A DNA stretch of 64,000 bases from positions 1-64,000 of the forward strand of contig CBFFRQ010000013.1 of the NCBI GenBank assembly GCA_965644315.1, given 5' to 3'. Origin of the DNA: Caecitellus pseudoparvulus (Eukaryota; Bigyra: Bicosoecida). Shown piece by piece: positions 1-7,668 of the stretch. The position numbers and the translations under genes were made by a program. Each line of letters opens with the position of its first letter. Position 1 is the first letter of the stretch. A model generated the notes under the pieces. The model searched no databases. It was not told where the DNA came from and saw nothing but the letters and a program-made list of their open reading frames with translations.

Positions 1-811
1 AAACATTATCAAATAATCCTAAACGTTCCGCATTATCTGGATGATAAATCACCGCTAAGAATTCATTTAATACCTCTTTATAATTTATTTTATGTTCTTC
101 TTTATGTTGTTGAATTTGTTTATAATCGTTTAGTATTTTAGAAGACCATTTGAAATGTGGAAAAATTGATATTAAATCATAAAAGAAACAATCCTTTTTT
201 TCAATTGATGATATATCCCATTTTTTACGTGGATATTTATATAACCATTCTATATTAAAATTTCTAGATAATGTTATTAATCCAAATTTCCATTTTATAT
301 TTTGACATTCATTAACCCAGCTTATATCAAAATTATCATTAAATAATAATTCGTTTTTGTTCCATTTCTCAGAATGAATAGAATTTATGATATTACTATT
401 TATAAAATTCAAATTTGAAAAATATTTAAAATCCCAATTTTTATCCGGGTATTCTTTGACGAATTCAAAATCTTCTTTATTTTTTATAAATTTTGATAAT
501 GAGAAATAATACCAGTCTTTATCCGGGCATTTTTTCACGAATTCAAAATCTTTTTTATTTTTTATTAGTTTTGATAATGAGAAATAACACCAGTCTTTAT
601 CGGGGTATTCTTTGACGAAGCTTAAATCTAAATCTTTTAATCCAGAAACGAAATCATAATTCCATTTCTCATTATGTGGGTCTTCTTTAATATCTTTCAT
701 ATCATATTTTATACAAACAATATTATATTTATTATTATATCTATCATAAAATACGTTGTTATTTTCTAAATTAGAAAATAAAGAACCTTGAAAAAAATTC
801 ATAAAATCCAT
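1..811 (-). CDS. W-repeat protein of giant-virus type, partial (runs off left edge)
   Basis: An open frame starts at the ATG at 809-811 and runs leftward without a stop to base 1, giving at least 270 residues. It holds tandem units of about 23-26 residues with a core like PDKDWYYFSLSKFIKNKEDF and an invariant Trp. At least six units can be followed, the first three nearly identical and the later ones diverged (for example SEKWNK, NIKWKF, PRKKWD, HFKWSS). Repeats of the form PDKxWDWxxLS are common in proteins of Mimiviridae and related viruses. I know of no defined function, and protein binding is only a guess. The start is supported by a TCTA promoter motif 14 nt upstream and by an upstream block shared with the helicase gene. 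It shares the element's extreme AT-rich codon use. Confidence 0.75.
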   Translation of the reverse strand, partial: MDFMNFFQGSLFSNLENNNVFYDRYNNKYNIVCIKYDMKDIKEDPHNEKWNYDFVSGLKDLDLSFVKEYPDKDWCYFSLSKLIKNKKDFEFVKKCPDKDWYYFSLSKFIKNKEDFEFVKEYPDKNWDFKYFSNLNFINSNIINSIHSEKWNKNELLFNDNFDISWVNECQNIKWKFGLITLSRNFNIEWLYKYPRKKWDISSIEKKDCFFYDLISIFPHFKWSSKILNDYKQIQQHKEEHKINYKEVLNEFLAVIYHPDNAERLGLFDNV

Positions 812-856
812 TATATATAATATACTAGATAAAATATTTTTTCTTTAAACATATTT
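809..856 (-). promoter_or_regulatory. Promoter block with TCTA motif (W-repeat gene)
   Basis: On the minus strand TCTA (829-826) lies 14 nt before the ATG, inside pure A/T sequence. The block from the ATG back to about 856 is almost identical to the one before the helicase gene at 2877-2924, including a shared run ending in TTTAAAGAAAAAATATTTTA. TCTA in an AT-rich context is the known late-promoter core of Cafeteria roenbergensis virus and of mavirus. Use by such a virus is inference. Confidence 0.6.
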
Positions 857-869
857 TATTTAGATATTT

Positions 870-1118
870 TTAATTTTCAAAAGCTTTCATTATCTTTAAG
901 TGTTTATGCTTTAATCCTCGGCAGTGTTTAGGGTAATTATAAAATTTAACATCTTTCTCGCAAATATCACACCTTATAACCCGGTTCATTTGTTTTAAAA
1001 TTCGGTCTTTGTTTTTTTCATAATATTTCTTATTATATTCTTTGACTTTTTCTGGTTCTTTTGATGGTGTAATTTTCTTTTCTCCTGATTCTGGTTTTAA
1101 AGAATTTTCAATATTCAT
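870..1118 (-). CDS. Small basic C2H2-type zinc-finger protein (82 aa)
   Basis: This complete 82-residue frame has a Lys/Glu-rich N-terminal half containing KYYEKNKDRILK. Its C-terminal half has the pattern CDIC-x12-H-x5-KH-x-H, which fits one C2H2-like zinc finger. Small proteins with a YYxKNK helix followed by a CxxC...H...H finger occur in nucleocytoplasmic large DNA viruses and virophage-like elements. Nucleic-acid binding is likely but the role is unknown. TCTA lies 10 nt before the ATG. The gene sits between the W-repeat gene and the helicase, on the same strand and with the same AT-rich composition. Confidence 0.7.
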   Translation of the reverse strand: MNIENSLKPESGEKKITPSKEPEKVKEYNKKYYEKNKDRILKQMNRVIRCDICEKDVKFYNYPKHCRGLKHKHLKIMKAFEN

Positions 1119-1128
1119 TAATTGAATA

Positions 1129-1132
1129 TAGA
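1129..1132 (-). promoter_or_regulatory. TCTA promoter core (zinc-finger gene)
   Basis: TCTA on the minus strand, 10 nt upstream of the ATG at 1116-1118 and flanked by A/T only. Outside TCTA the surrounding sequence differs from the other two promoters, so the shared motif is not just part of a duplicated block. Confidence 0.5.
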
Positions 1133-1160
1133 AAATTATTTTTCTTAAATATTAAAAATC

Positions 1161-2879
1161 TTATATTGAAATTTTAAATAAATCTTGTGGTTCTGAATTC
1201 TTAGACATTTTATCCGCTGTCATACTACTTAAACTTTTATTTAATTTCTGGTGTTTATCTGATAAAGTTATTATCTCTTCTTCATCGTCGCTGTCTTCAT
1301 CTTCGCTGTCATCCTCGTATTTATCCTCTTCTTTTTTAATAATATTTAATTTTAACGCTCTTAATTCTTCCTTTAATTTTTTTAGTTCTTGTGCTTGTTC
1401 TATACATATTTTTTTATATTTTAACGCTTGAGATTTAAAATCTGGTTTTTGGTTATTTTCTGTTTCTTCTTCCTGAAAATCTAATTCTTCTTCGTCGTCC
1501 TCTTCTTCGTCTTCTTCTTCGTCTTCATATTCTGATTTGAAATTCCATTTATAATTTTCTGATATTTTCTTTAATTCATCAAATGAAATTTTATAAACAT
1601 TACGACCGTCTAATTTTTTATTATATTTTTTTATTCCCCAATGTTCTAATCTATCATAGAAAAAAACTGATGATTTACGTGATTTAGTATTTATAGTTTC
1701 TTTATATACCTTTTCATAATAGGTGGCATATTTTAAAAATAAATCTCTACATTTTATTTTTTCTATTCCTTTATTTTTGAATAAATACTTTTCTCTTATA
1801 AAAGATATATAAGGGTCAAAAGATTTTAAGTGAGCTTTAATTTTTGAATCAGTTATAGGCATTTTAAGTGGTTGAAAATCTGAAATATCAACACTATTAA
1901 AAAAATTAAATAATGCTTTTGAAAAATTTTCATTACGAACATAGTTCATATGAATATTTCCCCAGTATTCATTATCGCCTAATAAACTTGAGTCAATATC
2001 TAAAATAAAATATCTTCTGCCTTGGTCGTCTTTGATTGCATAATATTCATTTGATAAAGAAATAAAATTTGAAACATTCTTAATGTTTTCTAATGGGTTT
2101 TTATTTTTCTCTTCATAGTTTAAATATGGATTTGTGATATAATCTCTTAATCTTGCTGCTGCTGCTGCTTTTTGTCCTCTTGTTGTTCCTCCTGTGAGTT
2201 CTTCAAAGTATATGCAAACTTTAGCCATTAGTTCCATATTAAATTTTTCAATTAGTGGTTGAGATGATGAATTAATAACATTCTTAAGCCCTAGCATATC
2301 TTCAATAAATCTAATTAATGTAGATTTACCGCAACCTTCAGGACCTTTTAAAACTATCATAGACGTATTTTTATTACCTTGAACCATATTAGCTATCCAT
2401 TTAATTAAATAATTATAATTCTCCTCGTTTCCATTTGATAAGACACGTAAGAAATAATTTTTTAATAAATAATCAACTTTCTCTTTTAAATCGTCTGATG
2501 TTTGTTCATATGGTTCAGGTTTAAATTTGAGAGGTGGTAATAAATTAAATTCGTTTTCTTTTAATTCTTCGTGATGAAATTTAACAACTGCTTTTTTAAA
2601 TCCAATATATGAATTTTTGAACCAATATTTTAAAGGCTTAGGAAACACTTGTAATTTTTTATTAAAAATTTTATCAGATATAAATTTATCATTAACTATG
2701 TATTTTTCAGCATCTTCACATTTAAAAATGGTTTTAGATATGTAATCTTTACATTTTAATAATAAATCATCATCTGTTATATTCTTATTACGTGCTTTCT
2801 TAACTATGTCTTCTATTGCTTCTTCTTCATACATTTTAATAAGTTTATCAATTGCGAATTTTGGTTGTTGAATATCCAT
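1161..2879 (-). CDS. D5-like superfamily 3 helicase (virus-type replication protein)
   Basis: Replicative helicase of the D5/SF3 family, which unwinds DNA as a hexameric ATPase in viruses and virophage-like elements. Walker A is GPEGCGKST (about residues 178-187), the Walker B-like strand is VCIYFEEL (about 219-226), and motif C is NFISLSN followed by the arginine finger GRRYF (about 268-290). The start is set at the ATG at 2877-2879 (MDIQQPKF), giving 572 residues; the frame extends 13 codons further, but those codons are the shared promoter block. No archaeo-eukaryotic primase motifs are visible in the ~110-residue N-terminal part, so it looks helicase-only. The C-terminal quarter is unusual, with two acidic runs (about 445-460 and 517-535) around a Lys/Leu-rich, possibly coiled-coil stretch. 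Confidence 0.88.
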   Translation of the reverse strand: MDIQQPKFAIDKLIKMYEEEAIEDIVKKARNKNITDDDLLLKCKDYISKTIFKCEDAEKYIVNDKFISDKIFNKKLQVFPKPLKYWFKNSYIGFKKAVVKFHHEELKENEFNLLPPLKFKPEPYEQTSDDLKEKVDYLLKNYFLRVLSNGNEENYNYLIKWIANMVQGNKNTSMIVLKGPEGCGKSTLIRFIEDMLGLKNVINSSSQPLIEKFNMELMAKVCIYFEELTGGTTRGQKAAAAARLRDYITNPYLNYEEKNKNPLENIKNVSNFISLSNEYYAIKDDQGRRYFILDIDSSLLGDNEYWGNIHMNYVRNENFSKALFNFFNSVDISDFQPLKMPITDSKIKAHLKSFDPYISFIREKYLFKNKGIEKIKCRDLFLKYATYYEKVYKETINTKSRKSSVFFYDRLEHWGIKKYNKKLDGRNVYKISFDELKKISENYKWNFKSEYEDEEEDEEEDDEEELDFQEEETENNQKPDFKSQALKYKKICIEQAQELKKLKEELRALKLNIIKKEEDKYEDDSEDEDSDDEEEIITLSDKHQKLNKSLSSMTADKMSKNSEPQDLFKISI

Positions 2880-2925
2880 TATATAATATACTAGATAAAA
2901 TATTTTTTCTTTAAACATATTTTTT
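2880..2925 (-). promoter_or_regulatory. Promoter block with TCTA motif (helicase gene)
   Basis: TCTA (2895-2892, minus strand) lies 12 nt before the helicase ATG. The whole block matches the one upstream of the W-repeat gene apart from a 2-nt length difference in the TATA run. Two neighbouring genes therefore share a duplicated promoter, the strongest local sign of co-regulation. Confidence 0.6.
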
Positions 2926-3388
2926 TATTTTAGAAATTTTATTTTTCTAAAGATTTTTGAAATTTTCTTAGATATTTTATCCTAGATATATTTTTATGAT
3001 TTTCATATTTTATATTTTAAAATGTGAGAGAGTGTTTTTTATTATATATTCGCACACGCCCCACGCTATGTCTGATTTAGTGATTAAGTGTTAAGGGTTA
3101 TAATGGATTTAGTGTTAAATGATATATGAATAAGTGATTTAAAATGTATCTTTTTATTTTGTCATTTCGCCTCCTTTGATTGTTTCTAAAATAGGGTGTT
3201 TGGATGGATGGTTGATTGCTTCAATTTTGTTTTGACTGATTGTCAGATAAGGGCTAAGAATAGTCTCAGAAAATATATATATATATATATTTATTATATT
3301 TTTTATATTATTTCTATTTATTGTAGTGATAACCCTTAAGATAACACTTATAAAATAGTAGTAAAAAGTAAGTAAAAAATATAGTAAA
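2926..3388. other. AT-rich non-coding DNA of the element
   Basis: No credible gene. It contains an (AT)9 run at 3273-3290. It also has a loose inverted pair: TAAGTGTTAAGGGTTATAA around 3085-3103 and its near complement, built from ATAACCCTTA and ATAACACTTA, at 3329-3350. The same words recur in the direct repeats that follow. Confidence 0.6.
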
Positions 3389-3793
3389 GGGTTTATAAGT
3401 GATTGTTTTTATAGGGATAGTGTCTAATAAGTGTTATAGATATAGTATAAATATATCTAAGAATAATATTTATAGATATAGTCTAAAAATATAATATAAA
3501 AATATATCTGTTTTTAGTCGCAAACTGCGGCAGCAGTTGAGACATATCGCTCATAAATTCATTTATGGATTTATTGTCCCCCCCCAAAAATATACTCAAG
3601 GGTTTATAAGAGATTGTTTTTATAGGAGAAGTGTCTAATAAGTGTTATCTATATTATGAAATATATCTAAGAAATATATCTAAGAATAATATTTATAAAT
3701 ATATCTAAGCTCGTATCCGTAACCAGCCGCAAACTGCGTCAGCAGTTGAGGCATATCGCTCATAAATTCATTTATGAATTTATAGTCCCCCCC
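3389..3793. repeat. Two ~195-bp direct repeats at the element's right edge
   Basis: Copy 1 is 3389-3585 and copy 2 is 3600-3793, a period of 211 bp. Both begin with GGGTTTATAAG and end in a run of 7-8 C. Each carries two palindromes. One is AACTGC-n4-GCAGTT (3523-3538 and 3732-3747). The other is ATAAATTCAT-TT-ATGAATTTAT (exact at 3762-3783, one mismatch at 3553-3574). The last C of copy 2 is the exact point where composition switches to GC-rich host DNA, so this is probably the element terminus. The opposite end is outside the window, so a terminal inverted repeat or target duplication cannot be tested. Confidence 0.75.
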
Positions 3794-4325
3794 GGCTGGG
3801 CGACGCGCTGCAGGGCGGAAAGGGGGGCCCATCCCCCGCTGCAGGGGACCCGTTCGGTTTTGGCGCCGCGATGGCATCTGTGGCTGCCGCCACGCCCCCT
3901 GGCATCTCCCTCGTGCCGCCACAGCTGTCAAGCATCCCTGTGGCCGGCACGCCTCGGGGGTGCACACCCTCAGCGGACACGCCCCGGGCGGCCAGTGGAG
4001 CCGGCACAGCCCCCATGACAAGCGCCACCAGAGGCACCGCCAGCCGCCCCACACAGCTGTGCGCCAGGCACATGAGATCCCAGGGAGGGGGGGGCTCACC
4101 CTGGACTGGCTGGCACGCACCTGGCGCGCCATGCAGGGCAGCGGCGTCCCGCCCTCCCTCACCACCCTGGCCCTCATGCTGCGCTGCTTGACGCCCGCCA
4201 CTGGGGGGTCCCCTGCCGCAGCGGCGTACCTGCTGCACATGGGGCAGGCGGACGGCGTGGCGTTGGGCCCCGCCGTGCAGCTGGCCCTGGCGCAGAGCGC
4301 AACCAACATGCGGGTCAGCCTCTAG
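3794..4325 (+). pseudogene. 3' remnant of a host PPR-like gene cut by the element
   Basis: Directly after the element's last C, a GC-rich frame is open (RLGDALQGGKGG...MASVAAATPPGIS...) and continues to a G-run at 4086-4093. From there a second frame carries the more recognisable part, GLTLDWLARTWRAMQGSGVPPS, to a stop at 4323-4325. WRAMQGSGVPPSLTTL resembles a pentatricopeptide repeat helix pair (M...G..P...T). One extra G in the 8-G run would join the two frames. No start codon or upstream exon is present. I infer that the AT-rich element inserted in a PPR-like gene. The frame break may be decay or a homopolymer sequencing error, and an intron cannot be excluded. The PPR assignment is tentative. 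Confidence 0.45.
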
Positions 4326-5139
4326 TATCTACAGCCAACGCTGGCGTAGCAGCTGCGCAGCGTATGATGACCGAAGACTCTGGCAGTGGTGCTGCCGCTA
4401 GGTGGTGCGGGTTCAATACATGGCTCGAGAAGTGCACCCAAGCCGCAACAGGTGCAACTTGTTAACATCCGTTGAAAGGCTGAAATACTTGACGTGGGTT
4501 CAAGCAGCCGCTTTCTCAGGCACACGAGCTAAGCAAGTTACTTTACGACCGGACGACGAGTTCGCCAAATAGCCCGAGAGCCAGTCAGCCCGCGTAGCCA
4601 AGCCCAGCGCTCAAGTAGAAAGAAGCAGTTCCACTCGCAGGTAGAACGCACCAAACGACTATGCTATGACATCCTGACGGCCATTTTTGTGAAGGGAGCC
4701 AACCACTTACATTCCACGCTGAGCTTGGGTGTCTCGCCGTGAACATGCAAATTCCGCACCAAGGGTCCACGTGTTGAGACACACCTGCTGATGCTGAATC
4801 AGTTCTCAGCGATGTAAAACTCGGCATGCAGTATGAGTACACTCTGATGAATCGATTTGTATAAAAATAACGCGCATCTATTTTTGCACCCCAGTCCACG
4901 AACCGGTGGGGGTGGGTGAGGGGACACATCTGGAAAGGCACGCCTGCATTGTCAAGAATTCCACTCCCCCCCAGCACAGAAGACAATCAGTATGGCTCCT
5001 AGAGACCGATACTAGACATTTCGTTTAACTCAAGCACCCTCCAAGCCTCATTTTGAGGTTGCGTACTTGCACACTCAGCCTAGTAGCGTCTAGTACCCCT
5101 CTAGTACCCCTGCAAAGGATCGGTGACGGTGCTAAACCC
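4326..5139. other. Intergenic, no gene seen
   Basis: Composition is intermediate. The short frames here lack any family motif or plausible splice partner. It probably holds the 3' flanks of the truncated gene and of the convergent glycosyltransferase gene. Confidence 0.5.
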
Positions 5140-7242
5140 TCACACCCACAACCACGATAAAGTCGCTCTCCAGAACCGAAGGCTACTGAGAACTGTCTGA
5201 CGGCGCCTGGCTGCCTGCAACGCTGCAGTCGTTGCTCGGTTGCACACACCTCCTTTCTCCAAAAACCAGTGCCCGTACTCAATGGCTCGGTCGACTTTCG
5301 CTTGCAAGCCCACGATCCAATTGAACTGAAGCACGACGACGCCCTCAGCGACGACATTGGCAAGGCCACCCTGAGCTGTGTTGTGGGATTTGTACCAGCT
5401 GCCTGATGGAAAGAAGGGTGGTGGAAAAATCGCCACGCTTCCATTCGAATCGAACAGCTTGAAAATTTGCTTCAACGTTCGTTGATCAATGTGCGAGCCA
5501 GCCTGGTGATCTGAGATGTTCTTGATCTTCCGAACCTCAGATTGCATCATGCTGTTCCACAACGAAAAGAGCGCTTTTGCTTCTGGCGTGGCATAGGTCA
5601 GGAAGAAGCCACCACCAATGTCACGAGCCCCTCCATCAACAAAGCCGACAAAGTCAAACGCTGGTAAACCTGCAGGCCGCCCCTCCTTTCGCTGCCGGTC
5701 CCATACTGTGCCAGACGCCAATGCGCGGTCAAGCCAAGAGTACGTATCTGCAGCCCACAGTGCATCCGTTTCAAACAGCAAGTATGGTATGCCTGAAAAA
5801 ACTAGATCTGCAAGCAGCTGTTGCCGTGCGATCATCATGAGGGTGTAGTGCACAGTGGCGTATCGCAGTGCGCCGGCCTGTTGCTCAGCACTTCGCACTG
5901 CGTCTGCGCCTGGCACGTGAGCTGTACGCAGGAACAAGTTGAGTCCAAGCACTGCTGAAACCCGGACAGCAATCGGTGATGTGCGCATCCGGAACAAACA
6001 TTCCTGGTCGGTGCACACCATCACGCTGCGCTCGTGCACGCCTGGCATGCCAGCTGTGTTGCATAGCCACGACAGCGTCATATCCACGAAAGCAGCATTG
6101 ATTATCGTCAGCCCAGCAAAACTATTCGCCCTTGTCGGCGCTGCCTTCGACAAGGCCACTTTCAGAGCATCCGTCTCGATGGTGCTCGCTGCGGCCTGCC
6201 ACGCTCCAGCGCTTGCCGGGCGGTCCAAGCGGAGGGGGTTTGCAGGAAACGATCCATACTCCGGGCGCCAAAAAGGAATCACTTCGTCCCCCCCCCCCTC
6301 CTTCGTCATAGTTGTCATCCACGTTAAATTCCCCCCCGGGTTGCTGTACACAGTCGACATGTCATGCACCTTGCAGAACTCGTTGAATGTGGAAACACCA
6401 TCGATCCCGTTGCTCCCATGCCCTGCCCCAGCCCAAGAGATATAGGCCTTCCATGTTGCTAAGAAGGTGGCCATGCCAGAAAACGACGTCAGCTTGTGAG
6501 CGATGGTGAGGCTTCCGAGTGTCAGGTCGGCATGTGCAGTCTTCGGTGCCTGGAGCAGGCTGAAGGAGCGCAGGTGCTGAGTCTGACGGTACTGGCCTGC
6601 GGCTCGCGCAAGCCACTGGGCCCAGTACCGTGATAAGGTTTCGACTCTGCTCAACACCACAATCAGAGAGTCTCCCCCTTCTTTCCCGGGCCCTGGACGT
6701 TGCGTTGCTTGAGACTTTGCCAACCTCAGTCTATCGCTGCACTCTGCAAGCCCTTGAGACTCGGACAGTTGGCCCTCCAGCAAGACCATAGCATGCGGTC
6801 CATGCCGCCATGTGAGACTATTCAGTGCCTGAAGGTCCTGGTGGGACAATGCGCTGGGTGCAGGTGCTCTGACACACAGCCCAAGGCTGACAGGTGGAAG
6901 ACCGTCATAGACAGATCCGTGCAGCAGCTCAACCGCGCGCATGACGTCAGCGAACACCCCATCAACAAGAACTATCGGGTTGACCATGTACGTATCGGAA
7001 GACCCGGCATCAACCAGCTCACTTGCCTGCTGATGAGGCTTTGGATAGGACCAGCCTCGGTCGGCTTGGTGCCCGTGCATTCCTCTTCCAGCTTGTGGTC
7101 CACTTGCGGACGAAAGTAATTGGCTCAAGATGCCAAACATGAGCAATGCACTGCCCATTATGCCTGCCAGTGCCGTTGAGGGGGCAATGCGAGGCATTCT
7201 TGCCACGGCTCCTGGCGGCGTTTCACAATGAAACACTGCCAT
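5140..7242 (-). CDS. Type II membrane glycosyltransferase, GT77-like (nucleotide-diphospho-sugar transferase)
   Basis: An intronless 700-residue protein with a single signal anchor (about residues 26-47, LAGIMGSALLMFGILSQL), consistent with a Golgi lumenal enzyme. The C-terminal half has the Nucleotid_trans pattern: a Rossmann-like start LTIINAAFVDMTLSWLC (about 375-395), VMVCTDQEC, then IPYLLFETDALW (about 485-497), where ETD takes the place of the usual DxD metal/nucleotide-sugar site, and a late HWFLEKG motif. The family includes plant arabinosyl- and xylosyltransferases acting on glycoproteins or cell-wall glycans; the substrate here is unknown. The ~330 residues between anchor and catalytic region are not recognised. 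It is divergent from another glycosyltransferase gene at 7669. Confidence 0.8.
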   Translation of the reverse strand: MAVFHCETPPGAVARMPRIAPSTALAGIMGSALLMFGILSQLLSSASGPQAGRGMHGHQADRGWSYPKPHQQASELVDAGSSDTYMVNPIVLVDGVFADVMRAVELLHGSVYDGLPPVSLGLCVRAPAPSALSHQDLQALNSLTWRHGPHAMVLLEGQLSESQGLAECSDRLRLAKSQATQRPGPGKEGGDSLIVVLSRVETLSRYWAQWLARAAGQYRQTQHLRSFSLLQAPKTAHADLTLGSLTIAHKLTSFSGMATFLATWKAYISWAGAGHGSNGIDGVSTFNEFCKVHDMSTVYSNPGGNLTWMTTMTKEGGGDEVIPFWRPEYGSFPANPLRLDRPASAGAWQAAASTIETDALKVALSKAAPTRANSFAGLTIINAAFVDMTLSWLCNTAGMPGVHERSVMVCTDQECLFRMRTSPIAVRVSAVLGLNLFLRTAHVPGADAVRSAEQQAGALRYATVHYTLMMIARQQLLADLVFSGIPYLLFETDALWAADTYSWLDRALASGTVWDRQRKEGRPAGLPAFDFVGFVDGGARDIGGGFFLTYATPEAKALFSLWNSMMQSEVRKIKNISDHQAGSHIDQRTLKQIFKLFDSNGSVAIFPPPFFPSGSWYKSHNTAQGGLANVVAEGVVVLQFNWIVGLQAKVDRAIEYGHWFLEKGGVCNRATTAALQAARRRQTVLSSLRFWRATLSWLWV

Positions 7243-7668
7243 TGATGCATTCTCTAGCCTGGCAGCCTTGGCAAAGGGAATGATTAGTAAACAGCACGCA
7301 TATCGTACAACCCAAGCATCTCAGCTGGATAGAGGGTCTCATGTTCTGCAAAGTTGTGGTTTGGCCATGATGATGCTGTGGTTTATCAGTTTGTTTGGCG
7401 TTGGTCTGCAGCACCCCGAGCAGCTGGGTAAAGCAAGGACCAGGAAAACACGAAAGCCTTCTGGTACGAACCACGTGCATCAGAGCACCGTTTTGTTTGG
7501 CTCTCTATCCTCTGAAGAGTTGGTTTACGCTCGGTGCCGTGCCTTCAGCCGCCACGAGAGTCACAGCCTCAGAGATCAAGTTCCGGTCTGGTCTGCAGAC
7601 GCAAGCCTGCGCACGGCAACCTTGCATGTATGTAGGCGGAGAAGCGCTGTCTGGTTTCTCATTGTCCT
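7243..7668. promoter_or_regulatory. Shared upstream region of two divergent glycosyltransferase genes
   Basis: 426 bp between two divergent ATGs. No specific promoter element is recognised, and the frames that cross it have no family motifs. Confidence 0.4.

Noticed and set aside
1-3793. Assembly chimera of viral and host DNA
   Set aside because: Not excluded, but the duplicated repeat ending exactly at the junction and a host frame open from the first base after it fit a real insertion better. Read coverage would decide.
3680-4309. Minus-strand 209-codon frame spanning the element/host junction
   Set aside because: It crosses the composition boundary and the C-run, has no family motif, and the opposite strand shows a more coherent, PPR-like remnant.
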